From positions 1 through 13,231 of the forward strand of contig CAKUAM010000055.1 in assembly GCA_934636305.1 (NCBI GenBank): a stretch of 13,231 nt of DNA, written 5' to 3'. Under the pieces are notes generated by a model. That model did not search any database and was not told the DNA's origin. It worked only from the letters and a program-made list of their open reading frames with translations. This stretch comes from an uncultured Oscillospiraceae bacterium (GTDB taxonomy: Bacteria > Bacillota > Clostridia > Oscillospirales > Oscillospiraceae). The position numbers were made by a program, and so were the translations under genes. Positions 1-6,776 of this stretch are shown here, piece after piece (position 1 is the first letter of the stretch; each line of letters begins with the position of its first letter).

Positions 1-1
1 G

Positions 2-1165
2 CGCTTTGTCAAGATGCTTCTCTGGAGCGTCGGCGGCTGGAAAGTTTCCCTCTGCGGCGACGACGCGATCGCAAAGCATATGCAGAACGAATACCGCGCG
101 GGTGGGAAACGGGAATTCGACGCCGGCTTTATGCAGGACGTCTATGAGCGCCCCTTTGAAATTGTAATCTCTGACGAGGCGCATTTCCCCGCTGCCTGCG
201 AACAGACCAGAAGGGTCGGCGGTCATACCAACGGCTGCCGCATCGGCTTTGACGCCGGCGGCTCCGATCGTAAAGTCTCCGCCGTCGTAGACGGGCAGAC
301 CGTCTACTCCGAAGAGGTCGTCTGGCATCCCAAGACGAGTGAGGATCCGCAGTACCAGTACGACGGCATTGTCACCGCGTTCAAGACCGCAGCCTCTAAG
401 ATGCCCCGCGTGGACGGTATCGGCGTTTCGTCCGCGGGCGTGTTCATTGGCAACGCGCCGATGGTTTCCTCCATCTTCCTCAAGGTGCCGCGTAGCCGCC
501 GCGAAGAGGTCAAGACCGTCTTCGAACGTGCCGCGAAGGAGATCGGAGACGTGCCCATCGTCGTTGCCAACGACGGCGACGTGTCCGCGCTCGCGGGCTC
601 GATGAGCCTCGGCGCAGGCTGCGTGATGGGGCTTGCGATGGGCACGAGCGAGGCGGTCGGTTATGTCAACCACGAGAGCAACCTGCTCGGTTGGTTCAGC
701 GAGCTGGCGTTTGTGCCGGTCGATCTGAATGAGCGCGCCATGCGCGACGAGTGGTCGAGCGATCTCGGTGTCGGCTGCAAATATTTCTCGCAGGACGCGG
801 TCGCAAAGCTCGCGCCCGCCGCAGGCATCGCGCTGTCTGAGCATCTCACACCCGCTGAAAAGCTCAAGGAAGTGCAGAAGCTGGCGGAAGGGGGCAATCC
901 CTATGCGCTGGCGATCTTCGATTCCATCGGCATGTATCTGGCACATACGCTCAGTCTCTATGAGATGTTCTATGACATCCGGAATCTGCTCGTCCTCGGA
1001 CGCGTGGCTTCCGGCATCGGCGGCGAGCGCATCGTGTCCGAATGCCAGCGTGTACTGAACGAGGAATATCCAGAGCTTTCGCGGAAGCTGCGCGTCATGC
1101 TGCCGGATGAAAACTTCCGCCGTGTCGGTCAGTCGATGGCGGCCGCCAGCCTGCCGGAGGTGTGA
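2..1165 (+). CDS. ROK-family sugar kinase-like protein, 5' end cut by window
   Basis: Probable cytoplasmic sugar kinase or kinase-like protein of the ROK family (ASKHA fold), which phosphorylates hexoses or amino sugars with ATP. The frame is open to the window edge, and the first ATG (base 14) has no ribosome-binding site, so the gene probably starts upstream. Counting from that ATG, residues 77-87 (GFDAGGSDRKV) match the phosphate-1 loop and residues 183-194 (VVANDGDVSALA) carry the N-D pair in which the Asp is the usual ROK catalytic base. Residues 206-215 (GLAMGTSEAV) fit the next phosphate loop. At least 76 residues precede the phosphate-1 loop, more than in classical ROK glucokinases, and the Cys-rich zinc motif of those enzymes is absent. 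Synonymous positions are C/G-rich, resembling the isomerase gene at the other end and unlike the genes between. A start codon and good Shine-Dalgarno 2 nt after its stop show it once headed an operon with an amidohydrolase. The substrate is unknown; a non-catalytic role is possible. Confidence 0.8.
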   Translation, partial: RFVKMLLWSVGGWKVSLCGDDAIAKHMQNEYRAGGKREFDAGFMQDVYERPFEIVISDEAHFPAACEQTRRVGGHTNGCRIGFDAGGSDRKVSAVVDGQTVYSEEVVWHPKTSEDPQYQYDGIVTAFKTAASKMPRVDGIGVSSAGVFIGNAPMVSSIFLKVPRSRREEVKTVFERAAKEIGDVPIVVANDGDVSALAGSMSLGAGCVMGLAMGTSEAVGYVNHESNLLGWFSELAFVPVDLNERAMRDEWSSDLGVGCKYFSQDAVAKLAPAAGIALSEHLTPAEKLKEVQKLAEGGNPYALAIFDSIGMYLAHTLSLYEMFYDIRNLLVLGRVASGIGGERIVSECQRVLNEEYPELSRKLRVMLPDENFRRVGQSMAAASLPEV

Positions 1166-1167
1166 GT

Positions 1168-1263
1168 ATGCTCTATAAAAATGCCAATGTTTTCGTAGAC
1201 GGCCGCTTTCAGCACGGTTCGTTTTCTACGGGCTTGAAATACAGGCTGTCTTGGAGGCACTGA
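1168..1263 (+). pseudogene. Truncated amidohydrolase (NagA-like) N-terminal fragment, 31 codons
   Basis: A short reading frame with a real translation start: GGAGG at 1156-1160, seven bases before an ATG two bases after the ROK stop. The first residues (MLYKNANVFVDGRFQHGSF) look like the opening beta-strands of NagA/dihydroorotase-type metal-dependent amidohydrolases, which often begin with M-L-x-K-N-A-x-V-F-x-D-G. After about residue 19 the resemblance ends, the sequence turns into an unremarkable tail (STGLKYRLSWRH) and stops at 1261-1263. None of the metal-binding His residues is present, so no enzyme can be made. A ROK kinase followed by NagA is a familiar pairing for amino-sugar catabolism. 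I infer that an intact gene was cut near base 1225 by insertion, deletion or recombination. Translation of this stub may still couple to the next gene, whose ATG directly follows the stub's stop. Confidence 0.6.
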
Positions 1264-1866
1264 ATGATGAAAGAATATACGATTTTAAAAATAAATGGTA
1301 CCCCGGATTGGAGCAATATTCCCGCCGCGGATGTTGCTGTTGTCCTATGGAAGCCAGACTGCGGCGTTCGTATGGCACAGCAGCTTTGCTACGATGAAGA
1401 GGCAATCTATGTCCGTCAGCAGGCATGGGAATCCGCGGTCCGCGCGGAATATACCGCGCCGCTCAGCCCCGTCCACAAGGACAGCTGCATGGAGTTTTTC
1501 TTCCTTCTTGGTGAGGATGATCGGTATTTCAATTTTGAGATCAATCCGAATGGCTGTATCGAGCTCGGATTTGGAGAGAACCAAAAGAAACGGATCCGTG
1601 TCTGCTACGAGGATGAGCAGGCGTCATTTCAGGTACGCTGCAGCCGCACAGCGGATGGCTGGACGGCGGAATACTATCTGCCGCTGGAGTTTCTGCAGGT
1701 GTTTTATCCGGATCTTCGTTTGGAACCGTCGGTTCGGATCCGTGGAAACTTCTATAAATGTGGGGATCTGACTGAAAAGCCACACTATCTTGCATGGAAT
1801 CCTGTCAATACGCCAACACCGAACTTTCATTGTCCTTGTTTTTTTGGCCGAATGATCTTTGCGTGA
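1264..1866 (+). CDS. Stand-alone CBM9-like carbohydrate-binding protein
   Basis: A 200-residue protein resembling the CBM9-like/DOMON-type beta-sandwich family found alone in Bacillota and Bacteroidota carbohydrate loci. Visible hallmarks are H-K-D-S-C-M-E-F-F near residues 71-79, Y-F-N-F-E-I-N-P-N-G at 88-97, W-T-A-E-Y-Y-L-P-L at 133-141 and the C-terminal block WNPVNTPTPNFHCPCFFG at 178-195. The W-N-P, P-x-F-H and F-F-G positions are typical of this subgroup. There is no signal peptide, membrane segment or attached catalytic domain, so it should be cytoplasmic, unlike classical CBM9 modules on secreted xylanases. GGAGG at 1253-1257 lies six bases before the ATG at 1264; a second ATG at 1267 is equally plausible. 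It sits just after the truncated amidohydrolase and before a long hairpin, so it is probably co-transcribed with the ROK gene. The ligand and any enzymatic activity are unknown. Confidence 0.75.
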   Translation: MMKEYTILKINGTPDWSNIPAADVAVVLWKPDCGVRMAQQLCYDEEAIYVRQQAWESAVRAEYTAPLSPVHKDSCMEFFFLLGEDDRYFNFEINPNGCIELGFGENQKKRIRVCYEDEQASFQVRCSRTADGWTAEYYLPLEFLQVFYPDLRLEPSVRIRGNFYKCGDLTEKPHYLAWNPVNTPTPNFHCPCFFGRMIFA

Positions 1867-1891
1867 AATGGAAGATAGAAAAGCGCTCTTT

Positions 1892-2078
1892 GTCAGTTTT
1901 TGATCTGTTATGGTCAGCGCAGTCCATCGTGGAGCATCCCTCCGGCGAAATGTGGTTTGTGCGAACCTCATTTTGACGGAGGATGCCTCATGATGGACTT
2001 TTTTATATTTGCTTGTCAATGGAACAAAAGCGGCCTGCAGAATCGCTGCTGCGCTGATCAAAAAGCATACAAACTGTC
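1892..2078. repeat. Nested imperfect inverted repeat (outer arms around the 1921-1999 hairpin)
   Basis: Outside the central hairpin the flanks are also complementary. TGGTCAGCGCAG at 1911-1922 pairs with CTGCGCTGATCA at 2049-2060 (12 bp with one G-T wobble), and GTCAGTTT at 1892-1899 pairs with AAACTGTC at 2071-2078 with one mismatch. TTTTTGATC at 1897-1905 can alternatively pair with GATCAAAAA at 2056-2064. The right side has about 50 extra bases (2000-2048) between the central hairpin and the outer arm, so the layout is asymmetric. The stretch could form a large structured RNA, or be a degraded MITE-like palindromic element. No terminal target-site duplication was found by eye. Pairings were made by hand, without folding energies. 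Confidence 0.45.
1921..2004 (+). terminator. Very long hairpin followed by T-run, probable intrinsic terminator
   Basis: Bases 1921-1958 fold back on 1963-1999 around a GTGC loop (1959-1962). Read from the outside, pairing includes AGTCCATCGT (1921-1930) with ATGATGGACT (1990-1999), GCAT/ATGC, CCTCCG (1939-1944) with CGGAGG (1977-1982), AAATG (1948-1952) with CATTT (1969-1973), and GGTTT (1954-1958) with GAACC (1963-1967). Only about three mismatches and one bulged C interrupt well over 30 pairs. Six T residues (1999-2004) and an AT-rich stretch follow directly, as in a factor-independent terminator for the ROK-CBM9 transcript 55 nt upstream. The stem is much longer than an ordinary terminator needs, so a processed small RNA or a palindromic repeat is an alternative. 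Confidence 0.65.
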
Positions 2079-2128
2079 CTTGAAAGGAATATAAGAATTT
2101 TTACACAAAATACGAAAAGATTTTCTAT

Positions 2129-2157
2129 ATTTTTTTGCGCATGTTGTGCTGTATAAT
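2129..2157 (+). promoter_or_regulatory. Putative sigma-A promoter of the DUF5107/ABC operon
   Basis: A perfect -10 box TATAAT lies at 2152-2157, after a markedly AT-rich stretch (about 2085-2136) that could act as an UP-like element. At the expected 17-bp spacing the -35 region (2129-2134, ATTTTT) is a poor match to TTGACA, which fits a promoter needing an activator such as the AraC-type regulator encoded downstream. Transcription would begin near 2163-2166. That makes the ATG at 2162 unusable and supports the start at 2243. The activator link is inference. Confidence 0.55.
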
Positions 2158-2177
2158 TTGAATGAAAATAAAATCGC

Positions 2178-2223
2178 ACGAATCGTACTGGGCGGATAAA
2201 ATGCCAGATGCGGCGGATCCGCC
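2178..2223. promoter_or_regulatory. Leader region with palindromes and spaced direct repeats
   Basis: The roughly 80-nt leader before the DUF5107 gene contains a 9-base palindrome ACGAATCGT (2178-2186) and a perfect 12-base palindrome GGCGGATCCGCC (2212-2223) ending four bases before the Shine-Dalgarno. The heptamer GGCGGAT also occurs at 2191-2197, exactly 21 bp before its copy at 2212-2218, about two helical turns. The spacing suits a dimeric DNA-binding protein, and the 12-mer could instead form a small RNA hairpin near the ribosome-binding site. Function is unproven and chance is possible. Confidence 0.25.
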
Positions 2224-2242
2224 TGATAGGAGAACAAAACGT

Positions 2243-4234
2243 ATGTCAACTTTACAAGAAGGAACGATCAAGCTTTTATCGGCTGATTTTCATGCAGAAA
2301 ACACGTTGCCGGCACTTGCATTCAGCCTGGGTGCAAAAGACACGATCCGTACCCATCTGGACGAGGACGACGGACTGTTTGTCAACTATGGGAGCGTCGA
2401 CTCTGTGTATCCCTATCGGTGCCAGGATATGTATAACCGTGCGCAAAAACCGGTGGAATACAGAACTGTGACCTTGGAAAATGAAGCTTTGCGGGCGGTT
2501 TTCCTGCCGGAGTTCGGTGGAAAGCTCCGGGAACTCACGGATAAGCATACCGGGCGGAATCTGCTGTTTTCCAATGACGTTGTCCGGCCGTGTAACCTGG
2601 CTGTACGGAATGCATGGATGTCGGGCGGGATCGAATGGAACTCCGGCTTTCGCGGGCATCATCCGTTTACGTGTTCGCTTGTCAATACGGCAAAGACAAA
2701 GCTGGATGACGGAACACCGGTCCTTCGTTTTTACTATTTTGAGCGCATTCGCTGCGCTGTCATCCAAATGGACTTTTTTCTGCCGGATGGTGTTACCTTT
2801 CTTTTTGTGCGCACGAGGATCACGAACCCGAACGAGGAAGTGATCCCCATGTATTGGTGGTCAAACATGGCTGTCAGATCTAACGACGGCGACCGTGTTA
2901 TCGTTCCGGCTGATCAGACCTATACGACAGACGCTCTGGAAACAGCGGTCATCAAAATCGACGTTCCTGTCCATAATGGCTGTGACCTGAGTTATCCAAA
3001 GAACACCGTGATCGCACACGATTTCTTCTGGAAAATGGATCCAAAGAAGCGGCCCTACATCGCCCAGCTGGACAAAAAAGGCTATGGCCTGTGCCAGACC
3101 TCAACGCCGCGCCTGCGGGGAAGAAAGCTTTTTGTCTGGGGAGATTCGCACGGCGGAAGGAAATGGGCTGACTTTCTGACAGGCAATGGAATGGATGGGC
3201 AGTACGATGAGATCCAGGCAGGACTTGCCAGCTCGCAGTATGAATGCCTGCCGATGCCGCCTAAAACGGTCTGGGAATGGGTCGAGTGCTATGGCGCAAT
3301 GCAGGCGGATCCTGAAAAAGTCCACGGCGACTGGGCACAGGCCAAGCGAGAAGCGGAGGAGATCCTCGATCGCCGCATGCCTGCGCAGGAATTGGAGCAT
3401 TGGTTGGAAAAAACGCGCCGGATGGCGAGATCGCCGTCGGAGTTGATGATCCCGATGGATGACGGCTGGGGCGCGCTGGAGCTTGCACGCAGGAAACAAC
3501 AGGGAACGGACCTGATGAACCCACATCTGGATTTCGGACAGATCGGGAAGCCGCAGACGTGCTGGATGCAGCTTCTGATGGAAGGGACAATCGGCGAACA
3601 GGATCCCGACGAGATCCCAACTTCCTATATGCGCCAGGGTGAGTGGCTCGAATTGCTGGAGAGAGCAGTCACGCAGAAGGACCGCGATAATTGGTTCGCA
3701 TGGTATTTGCTTGGAACAGCGTATGTCGCAGAAGAGAAAAACGAGCAGGGACGCGCAGCGTTGGAGCGCTCGGCAGGACTGAAAGATACGGTCTGGGCGG
3801 CTTACGCGCTTGCGGTCGCATACGAACGGCTCCATGAAAGCAAAAAAGCTTGTGCAAACATGCAGAAAGCATATGATATGCGCCGGAGCGATATTGCGCT
3901 TGCCAGAGAGGTATGCCGCTGCATGACTAAAAATGGTGAACCAGAAAAGACAGTGGAGCTGCTGGCGCATGCTGAAGAGCCCGTGCGGCAGGATGCACGC
4001 TGTCAGCTGATTTGCGCCGAGGCACTGTTCCGTCTTGGATTCGCCGAAGAAGCGGACAAAATTCTTTGCGGTGAAGATGGCAAGCACTATCTGGTGGTAC
4101 CTGATATCCGTGAGGGAGAAGTCAGTATCACAGAACTCTGGATCGATATTCACAAAAGCCTGGGAGAGCACGATCCCCAGCCACCGGAGGAGCTGGAGTT
4201 TCGAAAAGATACCAGACGCGCGGAGTGGGGATAA
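2243..4234 (+). CDS. DUF5107 domain protein with C-terminal TPR region
   Basis: A 663-residue protein with a DUF5107 domain (galactose-mutarotase-like beta-sandwich) followed by helical TPR-like repeats. DUF5107 hallmarks are plain: G-G-I-E-W-N with a following H-H-P-F-T (residues 128-143), P-M-Y-W-W-S-N-M-A-V (202-211), F-V-W-G-D-S-H-G-G-R-K-W (297-308), and E-I-Q-A-G-L then E-C-L-P-M-P-P and E-W-V-E (323-348). Residues about 480-610 contain alanine-rich TPR-type helix pairs. There is no signal peptide, so it is predicted cytoplasmic. DUF5107 proteins recur in polysaccharide-utilization loci, but I know of no settled biochemical activity; carbohydrate recognition or a lyase- or hydrolase-like role is plausible from the fold. 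The start at 2243 was chosen because AGGAG at 2228-2232 lies ten bases upstream; the in-frame ATG at 2162 lies almost on the promoter. It is first in the operon and the beta-helix gene follows after 33 nt. Confidence 0.85.
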   Translation: MSTLQEGTIKLLSADFHAENTLPALAFSLGAKDTIRTHLDEDDGLFVNYGSVDSVYPYRCQDMYNRAQKPVEYRTVTLENEALRAVFLPEFGGKLRELTDKHTGRNLLFSNDVVRPCNLAVRNAWMSGGIEWNSGFRGHHPFTCSLVNTAKTKLDDGTPVLRFYYFERIRCAVIQMDFFLPDGVTFLFVRTRITNPNEEVIPMYWWSNMAVRSNDGDRVIVPADQTYTTDALETAVIKIDVPVHNGCDLSYPKNTVIAHDFFWKMDPKKRPYIAQLDKKGYGLCQTSTPRLRGRKLFVWGDSHGGRKWADFLTGNGMDGQYDEIQAGLASSQYECLPMPPKTVWEWVECYGAMQADPEKVHGDWAQAKREAEEILDRRMPAQELEHWLEKTRRMARSPSELMIPMDDGWGALELARRKQQGTDLMNPHLDFGQIGKPQTCWMQLLMEGTIGEQDPDEIPTSYMRQGEWLELLERAVTQKDRDNWFAWYLLGTAYVAEEKNEQGRAALERSAGLKDTVWAAYALAVAYERLHESKKACANMQKAYDMRRSDIALAREVCRCMTKNGEPEKTVELLAHAEEPVRQDARCQLICAEALFRLGFAEEADKILCGEDGKHYLVVPDIREGEVSITELWIDIHKSLGEHDPQPPEELEFRKDTRRAEWG

Positions 4235-4267
4235 CAGCTGCATGCATATGAGAGAAAGGAAAGAGAA

Positions 4268-5770
4268 ATGAAAAAGTTTTTTGCAAGTCAGGTGGCTGTG
4301 CTGGACAGCAACGTTTATACTGGCGGCGGTACAGACGTGACCGCGGAACTGCAGGCTGTGCTGGATCAGGCGGTTGAAGGTGACGGCGTGCACCTGGTCG
4401 TAGACGGTGCGGCGCTGATCCATGGTCTGAAGGTGCACTCCAACACAGTCATCGAATGCACTGGCCGCGACTGTGGATTCTATATGGCAGACTATGCGAA
4501 CCGTCCGATGCTGACGAACAGTGATTGGAGCTACGTGGAGATCCGCAGCCGGAATATTACGATCCAGGGCGGCACTTACAACCATAACTGCAGACATCAG
4601 GCGCATCATGTGTCTACCGAAGAATACCCCAATCCGACGGATAAGGTTGAACCGGAGTTTCTGGAAGAGCATGGTGTCTATCTGATGGAGTTTTATGGAA
4701 TGGAGGATCTGGCGATCCGCAATGTGACATTCCGCAATCAGAGAACATACGCACTCACGCTTGGCAACTTTAGAAATGTGTTGATCGAGCGCTCGACGAT
4801 TGAAATGGCCGATCATGTGCACCCCAGCAACCAGGACGGCTTCCATTTCTTCGGGCCGGGCCAGTTTTTGACCATGCGCGATATTCGGGGCTGCACCGGT
4901 GATGACTTCATCAATCTTGGCGCGGATGAGTTCGACGGAAAATCGTCGATCACGGACGTTCTGATCGATGGCATGATCCTGGACGGCACATGCCAGGGTG
5001 TGCGGATGCTGGCAAAGAGGGACGGGCGGCTTGACCGTGTCACTGTCCGTAACGTGACCGGTACGTATCGTACATTTGCATTCAGCATCATCCCGTACTG
5101 GGCGGGTGATACCTATGGCCACTACGGTGACTTGTTCTTTGAAAATATCGATCTGCGGCAGATCGAAGCGACGTATCACTATACACCGCTGACGTTCTTC
5201 CATGCAGGCGGCAATATCGACTGCCTGACGCTGAAGAATGTGCGCTTCCATATGCCGGTGCGCAACAGCCTGTTTCTTGATTTTGGCCGGCCATTCTTCT
5301 ATCGTCCGCCTGAGCTGACCGATGAGGAAATGGAGTTTTACGGAATCGTTCCGGAATCCTATCTGCCGCCTGACTGGATGCCGGAAACAGCGCGGCCGCA
5401 TATCAGGACGCTGATCGTGGACGGGTGTACGATCGATTGCGACGAGAAATTCGATGGCGCGGAGATCATAGAGCTGCGTTACCGCGTTGACAACTGCATC
5501 GTAAAGAATTTTCAGCTGTTCCGCAGCGGATCTGCGTCTGTCGGCGGCGGGTTGATCCGGCTGTGTCACGAGGCACAGCTCGGCAACCTGATTGTGGAGG
5601 ATGTATTTGCAGAGAAGCTGACGCATGTGATCTCGGCGGGCAAAGGCCACAGCATTGGCTGCCTCAAGTGCAGCAATATTTTTGTCAAGGGCAGTTCGGA
5701 ACAGCTGTTTGCGGTCGACGGGGCAAAGATCGGACATGCTGCCATGACGGATGTATGTAAGATTGGCTGA
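4268..5770 (+). CDS. GH28-like right-handed beta-helix protein (putative intracellular pectinase-like glycosidase)
   Basis: A 500-residue protein with the repeating coil pattern of a right-handed parallel beta-helix (many N-V-T/N-I-T/N-V-x turns), most like glycoside hydrolase family 28 (polygalacturonase and relatives). N-Q-D-G at residues 188-191 corresponds to the GH28 N-T-D motif. T-G-D-D at 210-213 matches the catalytic D-D pair with the expected spacing of 22-23 residues. G-V-R at 244-246 with K250 may stand for the substrate-binding R-I-K motif. The G-H-G motif that normally lies between them is not visible and the interval is too short by about one coil, so this is a divergent or altered family member. 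There is no signal peptide, unlike secreted polygalacturonases, so it would act on imported oligosaccharides in the cytoplasm. An A/G-rich ribosome-binding site (AGGA at 4257-4260) precedes the ATG. The permease gene follows closely. An epimerase, lyase or binding role is not excluded. Confidence 0.75.
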   Translation: MKKFFASQVAVLDSNVYTGGGTDVTAELQAVLDQAVEGDGVHLVVDGAALIHGLKVHSNTVIECTGRDCGFYMADYANRPMLTNSDWSYVEIRSRNITIQGGTYNHNCRHQAHHVSTEEYPNPTDKVEPEFLEEHGVYLMEFYGMEDLAIRNVTFRNQRTYALTLGNFRNVLIERSTIEMADHVHPSNQDGFHFFGPGQFLTMRDIRGCTGDDFINLGADEFDGKSSITDVLIDGMILDGTCQGVRMLAKRDGRLDRVTVRNVTGTYRTFAFSIIPYWAGDTYGHYGDLFFENIDLRQIEATYHYTPLTFFHAGGNIDCLTLKNVRFHMPVRNSLFLDFGRPFFYRPPELTDEEMEFYGIVPESYLPPDWMPETARPHIRTLIVDGCTIDCDEKFDGAEIIELRYRVDNCIVKNFQLFRSGSASVGGGLIRLCHEAQLGNLIVEDVFAEKLTHVISAGKGHSIGCLKCSNIFVKGSSEQLFAVDGAKIGHAAMTDVCKIG

Positions 5771-5826
5771 TCGTGCAGAAGATGGTGGAGCGCTTGAAAC
5801 CAGAGAAACGGGGAGGCAGATGCGAT

Positions 5827-6756
5827 ATGAAGGGGCAGATATTACGGAGCAGGCCCAAAAAGGATGATCTGAGCCTTTGGATTATGGCACTGCCGACCAT
5901 CATCATGCTGCTGCTTTTTGCATATTTTCCGATGTTCGGCCTGATTCTTGCATTCAAGGACTATAATATAACGAAGGGTATCTTCAAGTCTGACTTTGTC
6001 GGACTGAAGAATTTCAAATTTCTCTTTGCCACGACGGATGCTTGGGTGATCACACGCAATACAGTCTTGTATAATCTGGCATTTATCGTTGTGAATATGG
6101 TTGTTGCAGTTATGCTTGCGCTGCTGCTGAGCAATCTGCGCTCTAGGAAAACGGCAAAAACGCTGCAAACAGTGTATATGCTGCCGTATTTCCTGTCGTG
6201 GGCAGTTGTGGCGATCATTGCTAACGCATTTTTAGACCGGACAAACGGCTTTATCAATCAGGTCGTCAGCAGTGCGAGCGGTACGAAAAGCCTCGTAGAC
6301 TGGTATCAGCGGCCGGAGATCTGGCCATGGCTGCTGGTGCTTGTGAATGCGTGGAAAAATGTCGGATATCAGACAGTCCTGTATCTGGCTGTGATTTCCG
6401 GTATTCCGCAAAGCTATTATGAGGCAGCGATGCTCGACGGCGCGAGCAAGTGGCAGCAGATCCGTTATATCACCATTCCGCAGCTGCGGTTCGTTATGGC
6501 AATCTCTCTGATCACCTCGATGGCGTCGATTTTCCGGGGCGATTTTGGACTGTTTTATACTGTGCCGAATAACAGCGGGCCACTGTATCCGGTGACAGAC
6601 GTGATCGATACATACATCTATCGCGCACTGCTGACAAACGGCAACACAGGCATGTCCACAGCAGCAGGACTGTATCAATCGCTGGTTGGCTTCATTCTGG
6701 TGCTGATCGTTAATAAGATCGTTTCGAAAATTGACGCGGACTGCGCGATGTTCTGA
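5827..6756 (+). CDS. Carbohydrate ABC transporter permease, LplB/YtcP-partner type
   Basis: A 309-residue integral membrane protein with about six hydrophobic segments (first at residues 19-43; others near 83-103, 115-135, 165-190, 220-236 and 277-298) and a short basic N-terminus. The cytoplasmic EAA loop that contacts the ATPase is clear at Y198-E-A-A-M-L-D-G-A through I-P-Q-L (residues 199-220). The family imports oligosaccharides or alkyl-sugars with a second permease and a lipoprotein receptor. The start at 5827 is preferred because GGGAGG (5811-5816) lies ten bases upstream; a GTG at 5773 in the same frame would add 18 hydrophilic residues with no good ribosome-binding site. Its stop overlaps the earliest possible start of the next permease (TGATG at 6754-6758), so the two are translationally linked. 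No ATP-binding subunit is encoded here; such systems in Bacillota usually borrow a shared MsmX-type ATPase. Confidence 0.9.
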   Translation: MKGQILRSRPKKDDLSLWIMALPTIIMLLLFAYFPMFGLILAFKDYNITKGIFKSDFVGLKNFKFLFATTDAWVITRNTVLYNLAFIVVNMVVAVMLALLLSNLRSRKTAKTLQTVYMLPYFLSWAVVAIIANAFLDRTNGFINQVVSSASGTKSLVDWYQRPEIWPWLLVLVNAWKNVGYQTVLYLAVISGIPQSYYEAAMLDGASKWQQIRYITIPQLRFVMAISLITSMASIFRGDFGLFYTVPNNSGPLYPVTDVIDTYIYRALLTNGNTGMSTAAGLYQSLVGFILVLIVNKIVSKIDADCAMF

Positions 6757-6776
6757 TGGATACGGGGGTGGAAAGT

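Noticed and set aside
1794..2094. Short frames of about 60 codons in the 1794-2094 region
   Set aside because: They overlap the CBM9-like gene end or the long hairpin, have no ribosome-binding site and no recognisable sequence; the inverted repeat explains the region better.
2162..2242. Extension of the DUF5107 protein to the upstream ATG at 2162
   Set aside because: That ATG is only a few bases after the TATAAT box and has no ribosome-binding site, whereas AGGAG correctly precedes 2243.
3101..5737. An 878-codon open frame on the minus strand
   Set aside because: It lies antisense to two well-supported genes (DUF5107 and GH28-like), spans their junction, has no recognisable domain and is a by-product of codon bias on the coding strand.
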